Assembly (NCBI GenBank): GCA_019843655.1
Contig: JACDQD010000012.1
Location: 1,550,001 to 1,614,000, forward strand
Direction of reading: 5' to 3'
Source: Lethocerus indicus
Lineage: Eukaryota > Arthropoda > Insecta > Hemiptera > Belostomatidae
DNA length: 64,000 nt
Shown piece after piece: positions 10,506 to 23,306 of the stretch. Each line of letters begins with the position of its first letter. The stretch's first letter is position 1. The notes under the pieces are model-generated. The model ran no database searches and was not told where the DNA came from. It saw only the letters and a list, made by a program, of their open reading frames with translations. Position numbers and translations under genes: made by a program.

Positions 10506-11717
10506 TCGGAAAGAACTATGATGCGGTTAAATCATAGGTTTATCGGAGATTTTTATGGACTGCAATAACGGTTGACTAGTAACAGTTGCGATATGTTGTC
10601 GAAGAGTATAAGCATGTAATTTGTAACGCCGTTTCATTTTCTGTAAGTTTGATTCGTGTATGGGCATTCGGCCATAATTTGGGGGAAATTAGGTCTCGAG
10701 GTAGGAATCGGAGCCTGAAGCCCGATAAGTCTGTTTTCTCGAGGATATTTAATTCCAAAGAAGTGACTGGAGTTTCAGATCTGTTGGAATTATAAACAAG
10801 AGTGAAATGATAATAGATAAATAAGTAGCCAGCTGTGTGGACTAGATTGAAAGAGCGACAGTTGGCATATGATGATTGGAAGTGGGACATGACGGCCTCC
10901 GCCGGTTGGAAACGTGGCGGGAATACAAGACACCGCCTATAAGCAGCAAACTGACCCCCAACAACAACAACAACAACAACAACTATACTGCTATCCAGCG
11001 CTCCGACTATTCACAGAAAGGGTTTTTTCCTATCCATCCACTATCAAACGACACGCGGATTAAGGTTCTCCCTGTTCGAGGTTTCCCCCAACCAGGTGTT
11101 TCTGGGGGAGAAACAGACGCCAAGAATGGCGTCTACTATAGCACCTTCGGAGATTGATTCGGTATAGATTCAGTCAACCGAAACGCTAAAAAAACCGCAA
11201 ATACCATCCAGAATAGGGATTGAACTAAAATAATTCACGGGCCCGAATTACCAGTTTATTTGGGCTCTAGTCCCATAGAGTGGTCCGTATTTATATCGAA
11301 TATTCCAAAAATGGAAAATTGGAAATGGTGCTGGTTGGTACCAGTCCTAGACATACAAGGGCGCGGTTTTCTAACATAAATAATATTTTTGACTCGGCTC
11401 GAAAACCCATTAAAAAGCGTTAACCGGGTACCGGCCACATCCTAAAGCTCATTTCCTTCGAGGCATTGATTGATACGACCTTGACACACACACACACAGA
11501 GCCCTGACGCTCTGCACTTCGGCTGCAAGCAGGCCTCAAATCGCTTTGCTAATTAAACATTTTAAGTCCCCAGTGGTGTTTTTCACCGTATCTGTCTGTC
11601 CCCGGGCAAAACATATGTGTTACGGCATTACTCATTCCGTATGAGGATTTGTTCCGAACTCCCCGCGAACAGTGGTCCCCATGTGAGATACACTTGCCCT
11701 ATAAAGGAAAGTTTTTA
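10506..11717. other. Non-coding stretch
   Basis: Contains a short (CAA)n run at about 10960-10983 and a short (CA)n at about 11484-11498. No gene or further repeat recognised. Confidence 0.4.
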
Positions 11718-11719
11718 TA

Positions 11720-12042
11720 CCGTAGATTTTGTGTGTTTCTGTCACTTCTCGCTAGTTTCAGCTGCTCGCCATCTTCAGTAGCGTTGTCAGTCACTTTTGG
11801 CACTTTGGATGTTTTTCGGGCATCCTCACTGCACTGTCACTTGTACTGTGGCGGTTGTTGTCTGTTTGTCGTGTGTCCGAAAAACATCCCAAGTGTCAAA
11901 AGTGACTAACATCGCTATTGAAGATGGCGACCGACCGAAACCGGTCTAGCAAAAGGCCAAACCGGCGAGAGGAGACAGAAACACACAAAACCTACGGTAT
12001 TCCAATCCCTCGCAGAACACAAAACAGGTATGTTAAACTAGA
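11720..12042 (+). mobile_element. HR element, complete, with target-site duplication
   Basis: The full hairpin starts CCGTAGATTTTGTG. The arms meet at tgtttgtcgtgtgtccg, and the right side carries the tail (tccaatccctcgcag, aaaacaggtatgttaaac). It is flanked by a 13-bp direct repeat with one mismatch, GAAAGTTTTTATA (11707-11719) and GAAAGTGTTTATA (12043-12055). This is one of the best copies for defining the family ends. Confidence 0.93.
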
Positions 12043-12055
12043 GAAAGTGTTTATA

Positions 12056-14048
12056 ATTTCAAAACTTTTCGCGGTTTTGTCCCAAACTCCCTTTGACAGC
12101 TTATTTTGGCATATATATTGACATTTCCACTAATTTTCAGAATAAATTTTCATCGTTGTTCGGAACAGCCATTTTTATTTTAATTCCCATTCAGTCGTTT
12201 TTTCGTATATATAAGTGTAAGGCAGTGTAGCACCGCGCTAACATACATGACCTCAAAGTACCTGTAGCCAGAAAACATAAACGAAAGATCTTGATCTTTA
12301 TCCGTCAACGTTAATCGTATTGCCCTCAGGAAATATCTCTTCGCCGTCTGACATATTTTTCTCGATAAATGGCGAGGTTAATTTACGGCAGTATTATATT
12401 TTAATAATATATTTTTCGGAGGAATGCTTATATCGGCGATGGCGAGAAGCCGAATCGAATCGAGATCGATAAAAAAACGACGATGATATTTCCAATACTA
12501 GGACAGTAAAAATTCGTTTTTCTAGACATCCGATAAACAAGATATTATAAATCAGATACAAGTGATTGCAACTAGGCAGACATAATAAGGTTTTACGTAT
12601 TTCATTGTAAAATAAGTAACTGAGTACTTTCATTTCCCGAGAGGATTTATTATTAGTACTCTCCTGGAACAACATTTTACTAAATAATACCCATTAAGCC
12701 CATTAGGTTTGGGAGCAGCAATGTGCTTTATCCTATACGGCAATTGGGAGGGACATAGTGACAGTGGCGCTATCAGAACAGAGTCACTAATTCTAATTGC
12801 TTCGTGCGACTAATAACGTTATTGCATTAGCCATTAGCGCAGGTCTGGGAGCCGATATAGTGTTTATAGCCAGTTAGTTAGTGGGGGAGGGCGAGCTAAG
12901 GTCGGCGGCATAACGAGACCGGGCCCCGTTGATAGCGGCAGAACGATAGCGGCCTCTTGATAACAAACCGACAGTCTGCTACTAATTGCACTGGGACCAG
13001 ACATCAACACCAACAACTAGCGGCATTAGCCTAACCGCGTTAGTATATACCGCCAATATATGTTGTCCAAGCCCCCAAAATATACGTCATATTATTAATA
13101 TATTTCATCAATTAAAATAGCCATTTTTGGGGGTTCAGATCCCAGTAGCAAACCGAAAATCCACCGTCAATTTCAATTTCATCCAACACAGCATAGTTCT
13201 ACCTTTCGTCCTTTACTAGACCGATACCGAACCGAGTATTATAGAGACGTAACTATTAGCTTAGAATTACTGTTTGGTGGTCTGTGAACGCGATCGCTTT
13301 TTCGATCTTCCGTCGTCACCTCGTTTTTTTACGATTCATAATATAAAAATGTACAATATTGGTACAATAAGTATTGTACGAGGATATGGACACGAGAACT
13401 TACAATTATATCGTATACATTGCATATGGTCGCGAGTTTCCGCAGCCCCTATTTATTAAACTACTTCGCTTTGTGTGCAATTAAATTTCGTACTGACAAC
13501 TTGATATTTTAATAAAGGTTAATCAGTAATTACTAATAAGTGTGGTATTGTTATGATTCTGTTTTTCTATACCGGATTTGTTGTACACCGGAACATTGCA
13601 TGTATCCCGCGAAGGTCCTGGTTAGGTAATAGGCTAATATTCTTATTTAACTAATTTATTAAATTACAGTATTATTCTATAATAATTATTATTGAGATGT
13701 ACTATTGGGCGGTAACTGTAGGGTGAGGTGTGGCGTTACGCGATCTCTAACGGGGCGGCGTTCTCTCGACATTGGATACTCCTGCGCCGCGATATACGAT
13801 GACCCGGGGAATGAGCCCGACGAAACCTCTCGGCTTTTCCAACCGCGGTCTCGCCCTGAAAATCTCCCCGAAGGGATTTTCACGCCGCGGCTGAGGTTTC
13901 GGGGTTGGGGAGTCGTGGGCATCGATCGGACGAAGAAAAAATGGCGCCGTCCCTCCAGGGCGACGATTTAGACCATCGAAAGGGTATACGTAATCGAAAT
14001 CGAATTCCGTAGTATTAGCGGAAATACTACTATTAAAAAATAGAGGAA
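12056..14048. other. Non-coding stretch, partly CpG-rich
   Basis: 12700-13050 is unusual: short phrases such as gatagcgg, cattagc and gataac recur irregularly, giving several GATA-type sites. 13700-13970 is CG-rich. No open frame resembles a known family. Confidence 0.35.
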
Positions 14049-14058
14049 CTTATTTTAA

Positions 14059-14383
14059 TTTAACATATCTGTTTTGTGATCTGCGAGGGGTTGGACTACC
14101 GTATATTTCGTGTTTTTCTGCCTCCTCTCGCCGGTTTGGTCTTTTTCTAGACTGGTTTCAAACCGGTATTAGTCACTTTTGGCACTCTGGGTCTTTTTCG
14201 ACCATCCTCACTGCACTGTCACTATCACTTTTACTGTGGCGGTTGTCTGTTTCTCGTGTGTACGAAAAACATCCAAAGTGCCAAAAGTGACTAACACCGC
14301 TACTGAAGACGGCGAATAGCCGAAACCGGTCTAGCAAAAGACCAGACCGGCGAGAGGAGGCAGTAAAACACGAAATCTACGAC
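14059..14383 (-). mobile_element. HR element, complete, with 10-bp target-site duplication
   Basis: In minus orientation it begins GTCGTAGATTTCGTG and ends with the tail (ctcgcagatcacaaaacag, then atatgttaaa). The perfect direct repeat CTTATTTTAA flanks it at 14049-14058 and 14384-14393. The plus-left arm has lost cgccatcttcag. Confidence 0.92.
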
Positions 14384-14510
14384 CTTATTTTAAGTGGGTT
14401 AATTATGACATTTTAGTTCTGCACTACGCCGAAATACCCGAAGTTGGCCCCAGGTATAATGAAGAAGGCGTAAAGCCGGAAACGAATAAGGTATTTTGGA
14501 GGGATACAGT

Positions 14511-14570
14511 CGATTTCGTGCTCTTCTGTCTGCCCTGTTAGCAAAAGACCAAACCAGCGAAATCTACGAA
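14511..14570. mobile_element. HR miniature (about 60 bp)
   Basis: Only the outer ends remain: gatttcgtg and ttctgtctgccctgt are joined directly to tagcaaaagaccaaacc, agcg and aaatctacg. Almost the whole hairpin is deleted. Confidence 0.75.
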
Positions 14571-15099
14571 TATCTTAAAATATTCTACTTTACGGACATT
14601 GTTTTTGTTTAGTACTTTAATTTGTTCCTTAGGAATTAAAGTCCGATATAAACTTCATCTTGGGCTTAATCTTGCCGTTGGTGTCTCCCCGCGAACCCAC
14701 GTTCTGGGTACTTTCCTCGATTCCGAGCAAAGCATTCCTATCCTCGTTATTTTTAATGGACTATTCAGCAGAGTACGAGACCATAGTCGAAAGTTATCGA
14801 TATAATTATACAAGAATAATGATCAAATTGTAGCATATCTAGTTACTCTTTGTTTGTTGTAATTTAAGACATAATTCCCCGGTAGGATCGCGTAATGCTG
14901 TAGTAGAGACCTCGGTAAGCAGGGGTTGACCCCGCTCCATTGCAAGGACATTTCGCTTCCGACGTTTCGGAACTCCTACTTGTTCCTTCACCAGGGTACG
15001 AATCCCCCGCCGACATAGAGTTTCTTCCCACAGCGTTGCGGTCGGTGAAACCTTCCCCGTTTAACTTCTGAGGTTATTGAAAATTACGGCCTAATTTAT

Positions 15100-15900
15100 T
15101 ACTCCTCAATCGTGGGCTCATTCACGCCGTTTCTCACAACACCCGCTCGCCCATTATATCTCAACGCGTAACTACTTTCCGGGAATTAAATTCTCCCACT
15201 CGTAAAACTATCGAATTAATCGAGTACTACATGAGATCAGTTCGCGCATTTTTTATAAATGGTCGTCGAATCAATGTAATCGGTCAGCTTTCAGCCTTAG
15301 ATCCGTTTGCTTCCATCCTTGGCCGCGCCTTTGAAGGAAACTTCAGAGCGTCACCGGGAGCGTCAATTACAATTACTTCAATTACAAATTTCAACTGTTC
15401 ACATTTGTTTATCACCAACATCAGATGTTCCCCCGCGGCTCCTCGCTACCTTCCGTAATTTCGGAAAAACGAGGGAGGATTTAAAATAAATAAATTTCGA
15501 TCCTGTCCAGATTTTACTGTTTACTCGATATTTGGTTTTCGCTAACCAAGCCATTAACCTCGATCCAACTTTACAACCGCGCTGCAGAATTTTTATGCGC
15601 TAGGATGTTTCTTACGGTAAATATTGAGGCCTAAGTTTATATATAATGTCTGGACCTACGGCTAATATATGCGTACGAATTTCATTTAATCGGGTATTTC
15701 CTCGTTTTTGTTCATTCCCCGTTAGCAAAAATTCTGACGAGAGTTTCCGCTCTCCATGCTGCGCGGTAAATGCTTCTTCGACCATAAATCTTGAACTAAT
15801 TTGCTTCTCTTCATCGCGGGCTCATTCTTTTCCTCGTATACCTCGCAGATTAAAACTGTACCATCCCTGAGCGGTTTCTTTTATCATGAAATGCGTAAAC
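15100..15900. repeat. Old LINE-like remnants, heavily decayed
   Basis: The phrases cctcaatcgtgggctcattc (15102) and cttcatcgcgggctcattc (15812) resemble each other and 2957. At 15870 ggtttcttttatcatgaaat resembles the plus-strand form of the LINE 3' untranslated region at 32780-32800. No readable frame remains, so this is a tentative call. Confidence 0.3.
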
Positions 15901-16229
15901 GTATTAACATACCACCGTTGTGCCCACATCAGTAGTTGACAGTGGCTTTGAAAATAATGAAAAGACAGTCAATAAAGATATATCAGTTATACTGCTTCGA
16001 AATTGGCAATAACGTGGATCTAAGCGTCCCGAATTATGTCCACGTTGTAAAAAGAAATAAAGCATAATACTGGGAAAAGAAAACGTTTCTGGGAATTGTC
16101 CAGACGCTGTAAAGTGTTCCCCGTAATTCGTTTCCGACGCCCACTGATGTCACGAGGTCTCTTCTCCTCTTCTGGCTTAAGACTCTCTTTGAAATTGGCT
16201 CTTTGGGCGTCAAAATATGTTCGAAATGA

Positions 16230-16720
16230 GATGTAATAAAAGGTATAAGATGAACGACGGGCCCGGCGAGGCTAAGTACGAGGAGAGATGGAGAGAGAGA
16301 GAGAGAATGAGGGAGAGGGAGAGAGAGAGAGGCGCCTTGACGCCGAGTGCCGGTTTTGGCAATAGCTATGGGGAAGGCGGGCCCCAGCCTCGACCCCGTC
16401 CTGAAAACATCCGGGCCCCGTCGCCGTTTGCCGCTCGTCCTTGGATGGGGCCTATGTTTTCCGGTCGGTCTTTAGCGCGGGCCGGCTTTAGAAAGCTGGG
16501 CTGACAATAGAGCCGCCGCCGCCGCCGCCGCATCTGGGTCACCCGTGGGGGGCGTCGGGGGGCGGGGGGGGGGCCCGGCCCCACGCTCCAATAACGCTCA
16601 CTTCTCTTCTAGCTATTCCTCTCCCGCCTACCCCCTCAATTACCGGCTCTCATTCTCCCCCGTTTCTCTCGCCCTCCTCTCTATAATACAGTCGGAAGCG
16701 GAGCGGTCGCTCCCCCTATA
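16230..16720. other. GC-rich, CpG-rich island-like segment with GA tract
   Basis: (GA)n lies at 16290-16331, (GCC)7 near 16512-16531, and a G/C-homopolymer patch at 16555-16582. Local GC and CpG are much higher than in the flanks. It could be a promoter or first exon, but no start codon, splice site or conserved peptide can be argued for. Confidence 0.4.
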
Positions 16721-16835
16721 TTCCACGCCCTTACTTAAACCACCGTATAACGAGCACGAGTCCACACCATACAGTACAGACATCCTCATACCTTTAAAGA
16801 GCAGTGCCATATATATAGTTAATTGAACGTAAATT

Positions 16836-16885
16836 TGGCCCTCCAACAAAATACGGACACGGGTTCGAATCCCGATGAGTAGCTG
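16836..16885 (+). repeat. B-box-containing fragment (tRNA-SINE-like)
   Basis: cgggttcgaatcccg near 16859 is a perfect B box and T-arm of tRNA type. Upstream there is no cloverleaf, so this is not a tRNA gene; a decayed tRNA-derived SINE is likely. Confidence 0.35.
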
Positions 16886-17189
16886 ACAACAGGTAAATTA
16901 CATTATTGGTTCCTTCCTTCAAGATTTGACAAAAATGCAAATATACAACTATAAGAAAATATCATTAAGACACTGGAAATACAGAAAAAAAGATATTAGA
17001 ACCGAAAACCTAGTACCGCAGCGACTAAGTACGACTTGGACTCATAAAGTCCTCGTAAAAATATGAGAGTGATAATTAAATTAGGGTGAAAAATTGTATT
17101 TATTACCCCAGAATTTAAAGGATTATAAGAGAAGGGAATGCGAGGGTTGCTTGGATTATTAGGGCGGTTGTCTTGTTGTCTCAGTCCAT

Positions 17190-17442
17190 TGGTAGACCGG
17201 TTTCGGCATGGCGCCAGTAACTAAATACGTGGGCTGGGTTAAAAAATGAAACTTCCGATTATTTAGACTTCGTATAGACTGAATCTGCTAAATATTTAGT
17301 TTCTTATTTACATTAGGACGAAACAAACTGTTGTTATAATTTTCTAGCAAAAGACCAAACCGGCGATAGGAGGCACACAGTTCGAAAAAACTACCTCATT
17401 ACAAAAAAAACCCACGCATACCACATAACAGGTATTCGAAAC
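17190..17442 (+). mobile_element. HR element, degraded
   Basis: The left piece ggtagaccggtttcggc (17191) and the right arm tctagcaaaagaccaaaccg (17343) with tail cataccacataacaggtatt (to 17442) are recognisable. The 130 bases between are unrelated or too diverged. Confidence 0.7.
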
Positions 17443-18014
17443 CTGATAATATCAATTCTATCACAGATGTTGACGAATCGTTTAAGAGTTTATGAGCACC
17501 TATCGTTCAATCGGTTGAAATGCGCAACTCTGGAAATCTCGCTAGACAATAACATCTACTACAGTACCGAATATTAGTACGAAAAATCCGTATAATAATT
17601 AACATATCTGGCATAATTAATAATTATTTAAAGAATGAATAAAACCACCCCTAATTGAATGCTAGCTATGAATGAACCTGAGCCGTCGTCAGAACCAGGT
17701 CGTTCATGAGGCTTCTTCCCAACTCCGGGGTTCTGTTTAAGCCGATGGCCCTTCACAAAATGGCCGAAACCCGTTCGGTGATTTAAACATCGCGTCACGC
17801 GATTTTCCAGCCCGTTATTTCGTGAATTTCGTCAAGTCTTCATAAATCAGGAGTTATTATTGTTCGAATTGTTAGATAATGTCGCTCGCTCGTTCTAAAC
17901 TCTCTCTTCTGTTACCCGTCCACCATTAGACTCTAATACTTCCCTAGAGATCTACTATATATTTCTTCGTTTTCCAGTATGTCATGTTGTTCACTTGGAC
18001 ATCACAACGGAGTT

Positions 18015-18058
18015 TGCCGGTCTAGCAAAATATTAAACCGGCGAGAAGGCACAGAAAG
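18015..18058. mobile_element. HR fragment
   Basis: gccggtctagcaaaatatta and aaccggcgagaaggcacag correspond to the right arm only. Confidence 0.7.
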
Positions 18059-18499
18059 AGTGGTCCTTTTTTCAATTGCGAATTCGGCAAGAGACGGGAA
18101 AAAACGACGGAAACGAGAGACCGGCGGTGAGAGATCCGCAGTAATCGTAAGAAAAAAAAAATCAAAGATTCTAAACTTTCTCACGATCCTAGACCGGAAG
18201 CTGATAAGGAGGCGGGGACGGTGGTGCTGTCAGCAATTAACTGGCCCCGGGAATGTCCCGTAAAGTGTCGTAGTAACGAGCCCGAGTAAGTGACGAGCCT
18301 CCATTTTTACGAACCCGGGTTATCTCGAAAGGGGTCACCGCCCATGGATGTCGCATCCCCCACCACTCGTCATTAGGCCACCACCTGCGATTTTCCCCCT
18401 ATAATGAGACGGGACTTATCGCCTTATCAGTTGGCCGGGGATCGTACCCGAATCAGAAATTCCATATTCCAATTCCAAGAGGCCTTTTCGCGGGCTCTC

Positions 18500-18930
18500 C
18501 CTACTGCACAATCAACAATCTTTAATTTAAGTATTAAAGAATTAGGTATTTAAGTACAATGGGTTTAAGTATTGTGTCCTGACATGGATCACATGTTGAA
18601 GAAATCACCCACATTTTCCTGAATAGGAAAAGGCGGAGATCTCTAGGCCGGTTGCGTTTAAGCCCCCGGGGGGGATAATGGACGGGTAACGGAGGAAAGG
18701 GATTGGGATGAGCGGAAAGACGGGAATGAAATTCGACAAGAAGGGATTTAAAAGGGACTGTAGGTGTGTTGAGGTCGTGGTGGACATACAGTGGAGCGTT
18801 GAGGAGGGTTCGAAGGACTTACGATTGGAATCTCCGGATGGGAGCAGCGTCGTCGGATCCCCATGCCGCATACCCACGTCGGTTTCAATACAGCTTCGTA
18901 TAGTGTCAATTTGTTGGCTCTAGTAAGTTA
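18500..18930 (-). pseudogene. Jockey-type LINE 3' fragment
   Basis: The minus strand carries, in pieces, the end of the LINE ORF2: hits to RFQSK, HDLN, KSLL/EFHSRLSAHPNPF are spread over different frames. A 3' untranslated region follows with gttgattgtgcag near 18505-18517. It aligns along its length with the copy at 55231-55712 and is broken by frameshifts. Confidence 0.7.
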
Positions 18931-19560
18931 GGTACCTTTCAGTAGAGCGATAGTCCAAATTGAAGTCCTCTTTTCAGAAAGGGGTAAGAGGAAGTTGAGA
19001 TAACGGAAAATTTTCGAAACTGTACGACGGTTATACTGTTTTCATAGGGGCGTAATAAAAGGGTTGCGGAGTGGAGCGAGGAGGTTATTCAGAGTAAGTG
19101 GGCTATGATGATGTGTAGGGCTTGAGGGGGTGAGGGCTGGCTGGCCATGACAGCAGCCCTCTACAAACAACCGCCCGGCTTTAGACCAATTTATATAACT
19201 AATCGAGCGTTCTACCCGCCACGGGGGAAGCCCAATCGATGGGCCAAGTGGGCGGGATGGCCCTCTTAATGTTACCAATTAAACACCGGCCTCTCGCCGT
19301 AATTAAACCCCCCCCCCCATCCAGGAATTGAAACATTCGATAGACCGGATTCAGTAGCCGAATACAGGGGGTTAGTTTGGAAATAGAGGTTTGTGGCCGG
19401 CGGGAGATGAACAGGTTTGGTTACCACGAAAATCCAAAAAAACGTACCGCAAAGAGGTGGGTCCTCGTGTGAGGTGAAACCTGCGAATGTGCCGGTCTAA
19501 GTATCTGCCTACTGTGCACTAAATTGTTACAGTGCCAACTATACAACCCGTCGTATACTG
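18931..19560. other. Non-coding stretch
   Basis: CG-rich patches, a C-homopolymer at 19306-19318, and no gene. Confidence 0.35.
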
Positions 19561-19581
19561 TCGCCAGTGCTACCGTCACCG

Positions 19582-19815
19582 AGGTATATCCCTACAGTAG
19601 ACCAAGTTATAAAATCCCTTTTTGCCGAATTTCATTCCCGTTTTTCTACTCGTCCCCCCAATCCCTTTCCTCCGTTAACCGGCGGCTTAAACTTAAACTT
19701 CTCTGTCCAGAATAACAAGTCATGAATTTGTTACCTGCTGGTGATTTCTTCATCGTGTGAACAGTGTCACGAACGATATATAATAAACCCATTCGTTGAT
19801 TATGCGATAAAAACA
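19582..19815 (+). pseudogene. Jockey-type LINE 3' fragment
   Basis: The plus strand reads TVDQVIKSLFAEFHSRFSTR, matching TVDEVAKSLFLKFHSRLSPH of the 3349 copy. The 3' untranslated part has ggtgatttcttcat, as at 46728, and ends gttgattatgcgataaaaac. Confidence 0.65.
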
Positions 19816-21818
19816 ATACCTCCGATACCTGGTTTAGATTCGGCTGTTGTGAGAGAACCACGCTAGCGATTGATAATGAATCCGCGAACTTACTTGATTA
19901 GTGTTAAATTTCCGTTATGAAAATGAACAGGTTTCGGAGGGAAGGCGAGGCACAAGAATAAAAACAAAAACGAAACATTCTGAGAAGTGCAACTTACAGA
20001 GAATCAAGAGTTCATTCTAGGATATCCATTAGGCAATGCACAATATGATGAGATAAATATTTTTATCAATTACACAACGGTTATTCCGTCTGAGAAACGC
20101 TAACTGAGATGGCTTTCCACGTCACTCGTGTGTCCGTCCACTTCCAGCCCATGTCCCTGTCTACTCCCCGCTCCTATTCTATTTCTGATGCATAACCGAC
20201 CATTTTTTTAGTATTTTTCACAATTAATGTTTAATATAATTAGATAGTGTAATCACCGTATATTTAATATAATTAGTGGCTATCAAAAATAAAAATAAAA
20301 CGTTTGGGGCCGTTCCGGGCAGATTTTTCGATTATTCAATTTTCGTTCGTACTCTATGTTCCTCCTAGACCACTATGTACAGGGAAATGTAGATATAAAT
20401 TTAAGGCAAATATAAATTTCGGATTTCTCGTTTCCTTTGTAAGGAAAGTGTCACCTGTGGGGACCGCTGTCGACAGAGTTTGGAAGAGAAATTGGGGAAA
20501 GTGTTTCAAATTTTAAAATTTTACGATTTTCCAACTTTCCTCCATACACCAAATAGTATATCGCTCCTTTAGGTTAAAATTAATCCCAGTGTTCTATTTT
20601 AAACTACTAAGAAATTTTACTTTCACGAATTTAATACATTTGAGAAGTGAAGTCTTTGGAAGGTTGATGATGTCCTTCTTTTATTTAATCTCAAAAATAC
20701 AAAAATTTTTCCAGTGGTTTCAGTCCGGCAGGAGAAATCCAGGTGTTTTATCGGGCCGTTGATGACAAACTGGGCAAAGACCGTTAAGACTCGCCGATGC
20801 GCATCACGTCTTTGGCCACAGCGCGAGAGTTTAATTTATTTATTACGCGACAATTAACAATTCTGTAATTGCGCAATTTGCAAGTACAAGAAGGCAGGCG
20901 TAATTTGCAGGACGCTGGATGTAAAGCCGCGCGCACTTCGTTACGAATGCACGACAAGCGCAATTCCAGAGATATACTGTACGCGCTTTACATTCACTAC
21001 GAATTAATTTTTAATCGCTTAAGAAAATTCTGATTTACCATTTACAAAATTCTGTCAACCGTCAGAGCGACTAAATTAAGTGCGTCTTAATTTTTTTCAA
21101 TTTTCACCGCTTATCCCCTATAATTTATATAATTAGGGCTCATAGTTCTTTCTCGTTTTTACGCACCTGAACATCGGGGCTTGAAGTTAATTTAAAATTC
21201 GTGCATTATATACACGAAACGTTGCACGGAAAAAAAGGCAATTCAACATAACAATTGTCTACGCAAAACCTTTTAATTGCATTAGTGCATTCAACAAGCA
21301 AATGCATTATTGAACAGAGCATATATATATCAGGAATTGCTATACTGTTGTATTTTTAAAATATTTAAATCGAACGTATTACATTAAAATAATTGAACAT
21401 TTAATTCTGTCATCATAAACTGTCAAATATGGTACTACGCGTAATGCATGGTGTACCCAACGTCAGCATAAAAGTAATACTATCTTCATCGTTAATAATG
21501 TACTTAATAATGCACTTAACTACTACTACTAATACGTATGTGTACTACTTATACTGTATATATTTTTCATAATTCGTTGGTTCGATGTAAATGTAAATGG
21601 TAAGAGAATAATGGAGTAAAAAACCGTCCTTCAGAAAAATGCTGAAGGTTTCCAAGCCGACTAATCGGAAGAATGTGATTAGTTTGCTGGAATGGTGGAA
21701 AAAATAGTAGAAATCTAGAATGTTGCTGGCGCCGATGTAATATGACCAGCGGAGCAGCCAGAGGAGATCTCCGCCGGTAGAGAGACCGGCCGCATGTCGC
21801 GACATAACTCCCGATCGA
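19816..21818. other. Non-coding stretch
   Basis: No gene. 20800-21010 is CG-rich (gccgcgcgc, acgcgctttac) within AT-rich DNA; no repeat was recognised. 21300-21540 is strongly AT-rich. Confidence 0.35.
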
Positions 21819-21850
21819 TGACGTCATCCGGTGACGTCAGAGTCACGTGA
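21819..21850. promoter_or_regulatory. Paired CRE sites plus E-box
   Basis: TGACGTCA occurs perfectly at 21819-21826 and 21832-21839, and TCACGTGA at 21843-21850. The first is the palindromic target of CREB/ATF-type bZIP proteins; the second contains the CACGTG bound by bHLH-ZIP proteins. A pure CT tract (GAGA-factor type) follows at 21904-21940. Three palindromic sites within 32 bp is far beyond chance for unselected DNA, so a promoter or enhancer is plausible. Confidence 0.45.
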
Positions 21851-21899
21851 CCGCCGCGTCGCCACTCCCGTCTCACTCCCCTTCCCTCCCACCCTCTCC

Positions 21900-21903
21900 A
21901 TCC

Positions 21904-21951
<48 letters not shown>

Positions 21952-21980
21952 ATCACTCCTTCTCTCTCTCTCATTCTCGT
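21900..21980. repeat. (CT)n microsatellite, interrupted
   Basis: CT dinucleotides with a few interruptions (tgtc, tatcactcc). It lies just downstream of the CRE/E-box cluster. Confidence 0.95.
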
Positions 21981-22041
21981 CTTCTTCGCCTCTATTCAAT
22001 TCTCGGGCCGCGCTTCCCGTCGGGGAGGTGACGCGACAGGA

Positions 22042-22075
22042 AACCGGAGATGGAACCCCGGAGAAGGTAATTTTC
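22042..22075 (+). other. Possible splice donor after an upstream ATG
   Basis: The first ATG after the CRE cluster is at 22050 (ggagATGGAACCCCGG), and GAAG|GTAATTTT at 22063-22074 is a good donor. Together with the upstream sites this could be a first exon with donor at 22067. It is a hypothesis only; an acceptor and downstream exon were not found. Confidence 0.15.
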
Positions 22076-23252
22076 TCCCGGTGGAAGAGAAATAAAAGGG
22101 GAAAATAATTTCGACGCGATGACCGTCCGCTTTTCAACGCGGGAGAAGTTTTTCTGTTTTACGTTTTACCTGAAAAGAAAAAGAAAAACCGATTCGTCGA
22201 AAATAATTTTCACCATCAATATCGCGAGCAAAAAATTTAATTAACTGTAATTACTGTTGACATTTATAAGTTACGAGCGTAAAAATGCTTCTGGGTCGAT
22301 CATACTGAAAATATTGTAGATTCTTGGTAGAGCATCTTGTGGGAAGAGTACCCATGATTTACCCAATCACCGACGATTCACCTAATTATCATTGAAGGTA
22401 TGAGGGTACCCCACCTCTCTGAAGTACGCCCCCAGAAGGGTCCCCGCCTAGAAAGTTGCGCCACGATCCTTATTTAGACGCGGTCTCGAGAAATCGGGAT
22501 TAACGAGAGGGATTATAATGCAAATCTATCATTTGCAGAACGGTTTGAGAATCAATTAAAACCAAAATAGCTATTACTTATTACTTACAAATTATTGATT
22601 TACAACCTATTTTACTGATAATTTTTTAAAACGACCCGGGTGTAAAAAAACTCCCGACTCCTACAACATTTTCAATCCTCGCAAATCCAGATTTGAAAGC
22701 CTGAATCAACATCCTGAAAATCTGGAAATGGCGACGCGATTTCCTCACTACCTGGTAATGGCAGTAGCGGGAATGAAACAATGGGTGGATTCTCCGTAAA
22801 ATTAAATTCTCAAATCGCATTGTCATTAGGCCTGCCTTGGAACAGAAATTAAAAAAACTTCCAGAGACCGAATGACGTGGACTCCGAATACAGTCTTCAG
22901 TAGTCAATTTACAGGGGAAGAATGGACGGGACAGAAGTCTAGCCCGGGGAGGTCGGTTGTGTTTGACAAAGGGCTTAAGGAAGGGGCAGATGTTGATTTT
23001 AATAATAAAGGGCGGGCCGCGAGGAATTCTGGTCTTATCTTACCTCGGCTTGTTGTTCAGGGTCTGGATCCTGGAACATCCTAACCGACATTATCCCACT
23101 CTTCCTCTCCGGTCATATTTAACAAAAAACTGTAATATCTCAGTCAACAGTCCTGAAGTGTACCACCAGTGTGAACTAAGTTTTCGGGTTGTTACCATCG
23201 GAATTTTCCCGATGATTATACCGGCATTAAGTAGTAATATCTACGTATATAA

Positions 23253-23253
<1 letters not shown>

Positions 23254-23303
<50 letters not shown>
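23254..23303. repeat. (TA)n microsatellite
   Basis: About 25 AT repeats. Confidence 0.97.

Positions 23304-23306
<3 letters not shown>

Noticed and set aside
16836..16885. tRNA genes at 16836, 27901 and 34735
   Set aside because: Only the B box (and at 27901 a weak A box) is present. No acceptor or anticodon stem could be formed, so they are called SINE-like fragments.
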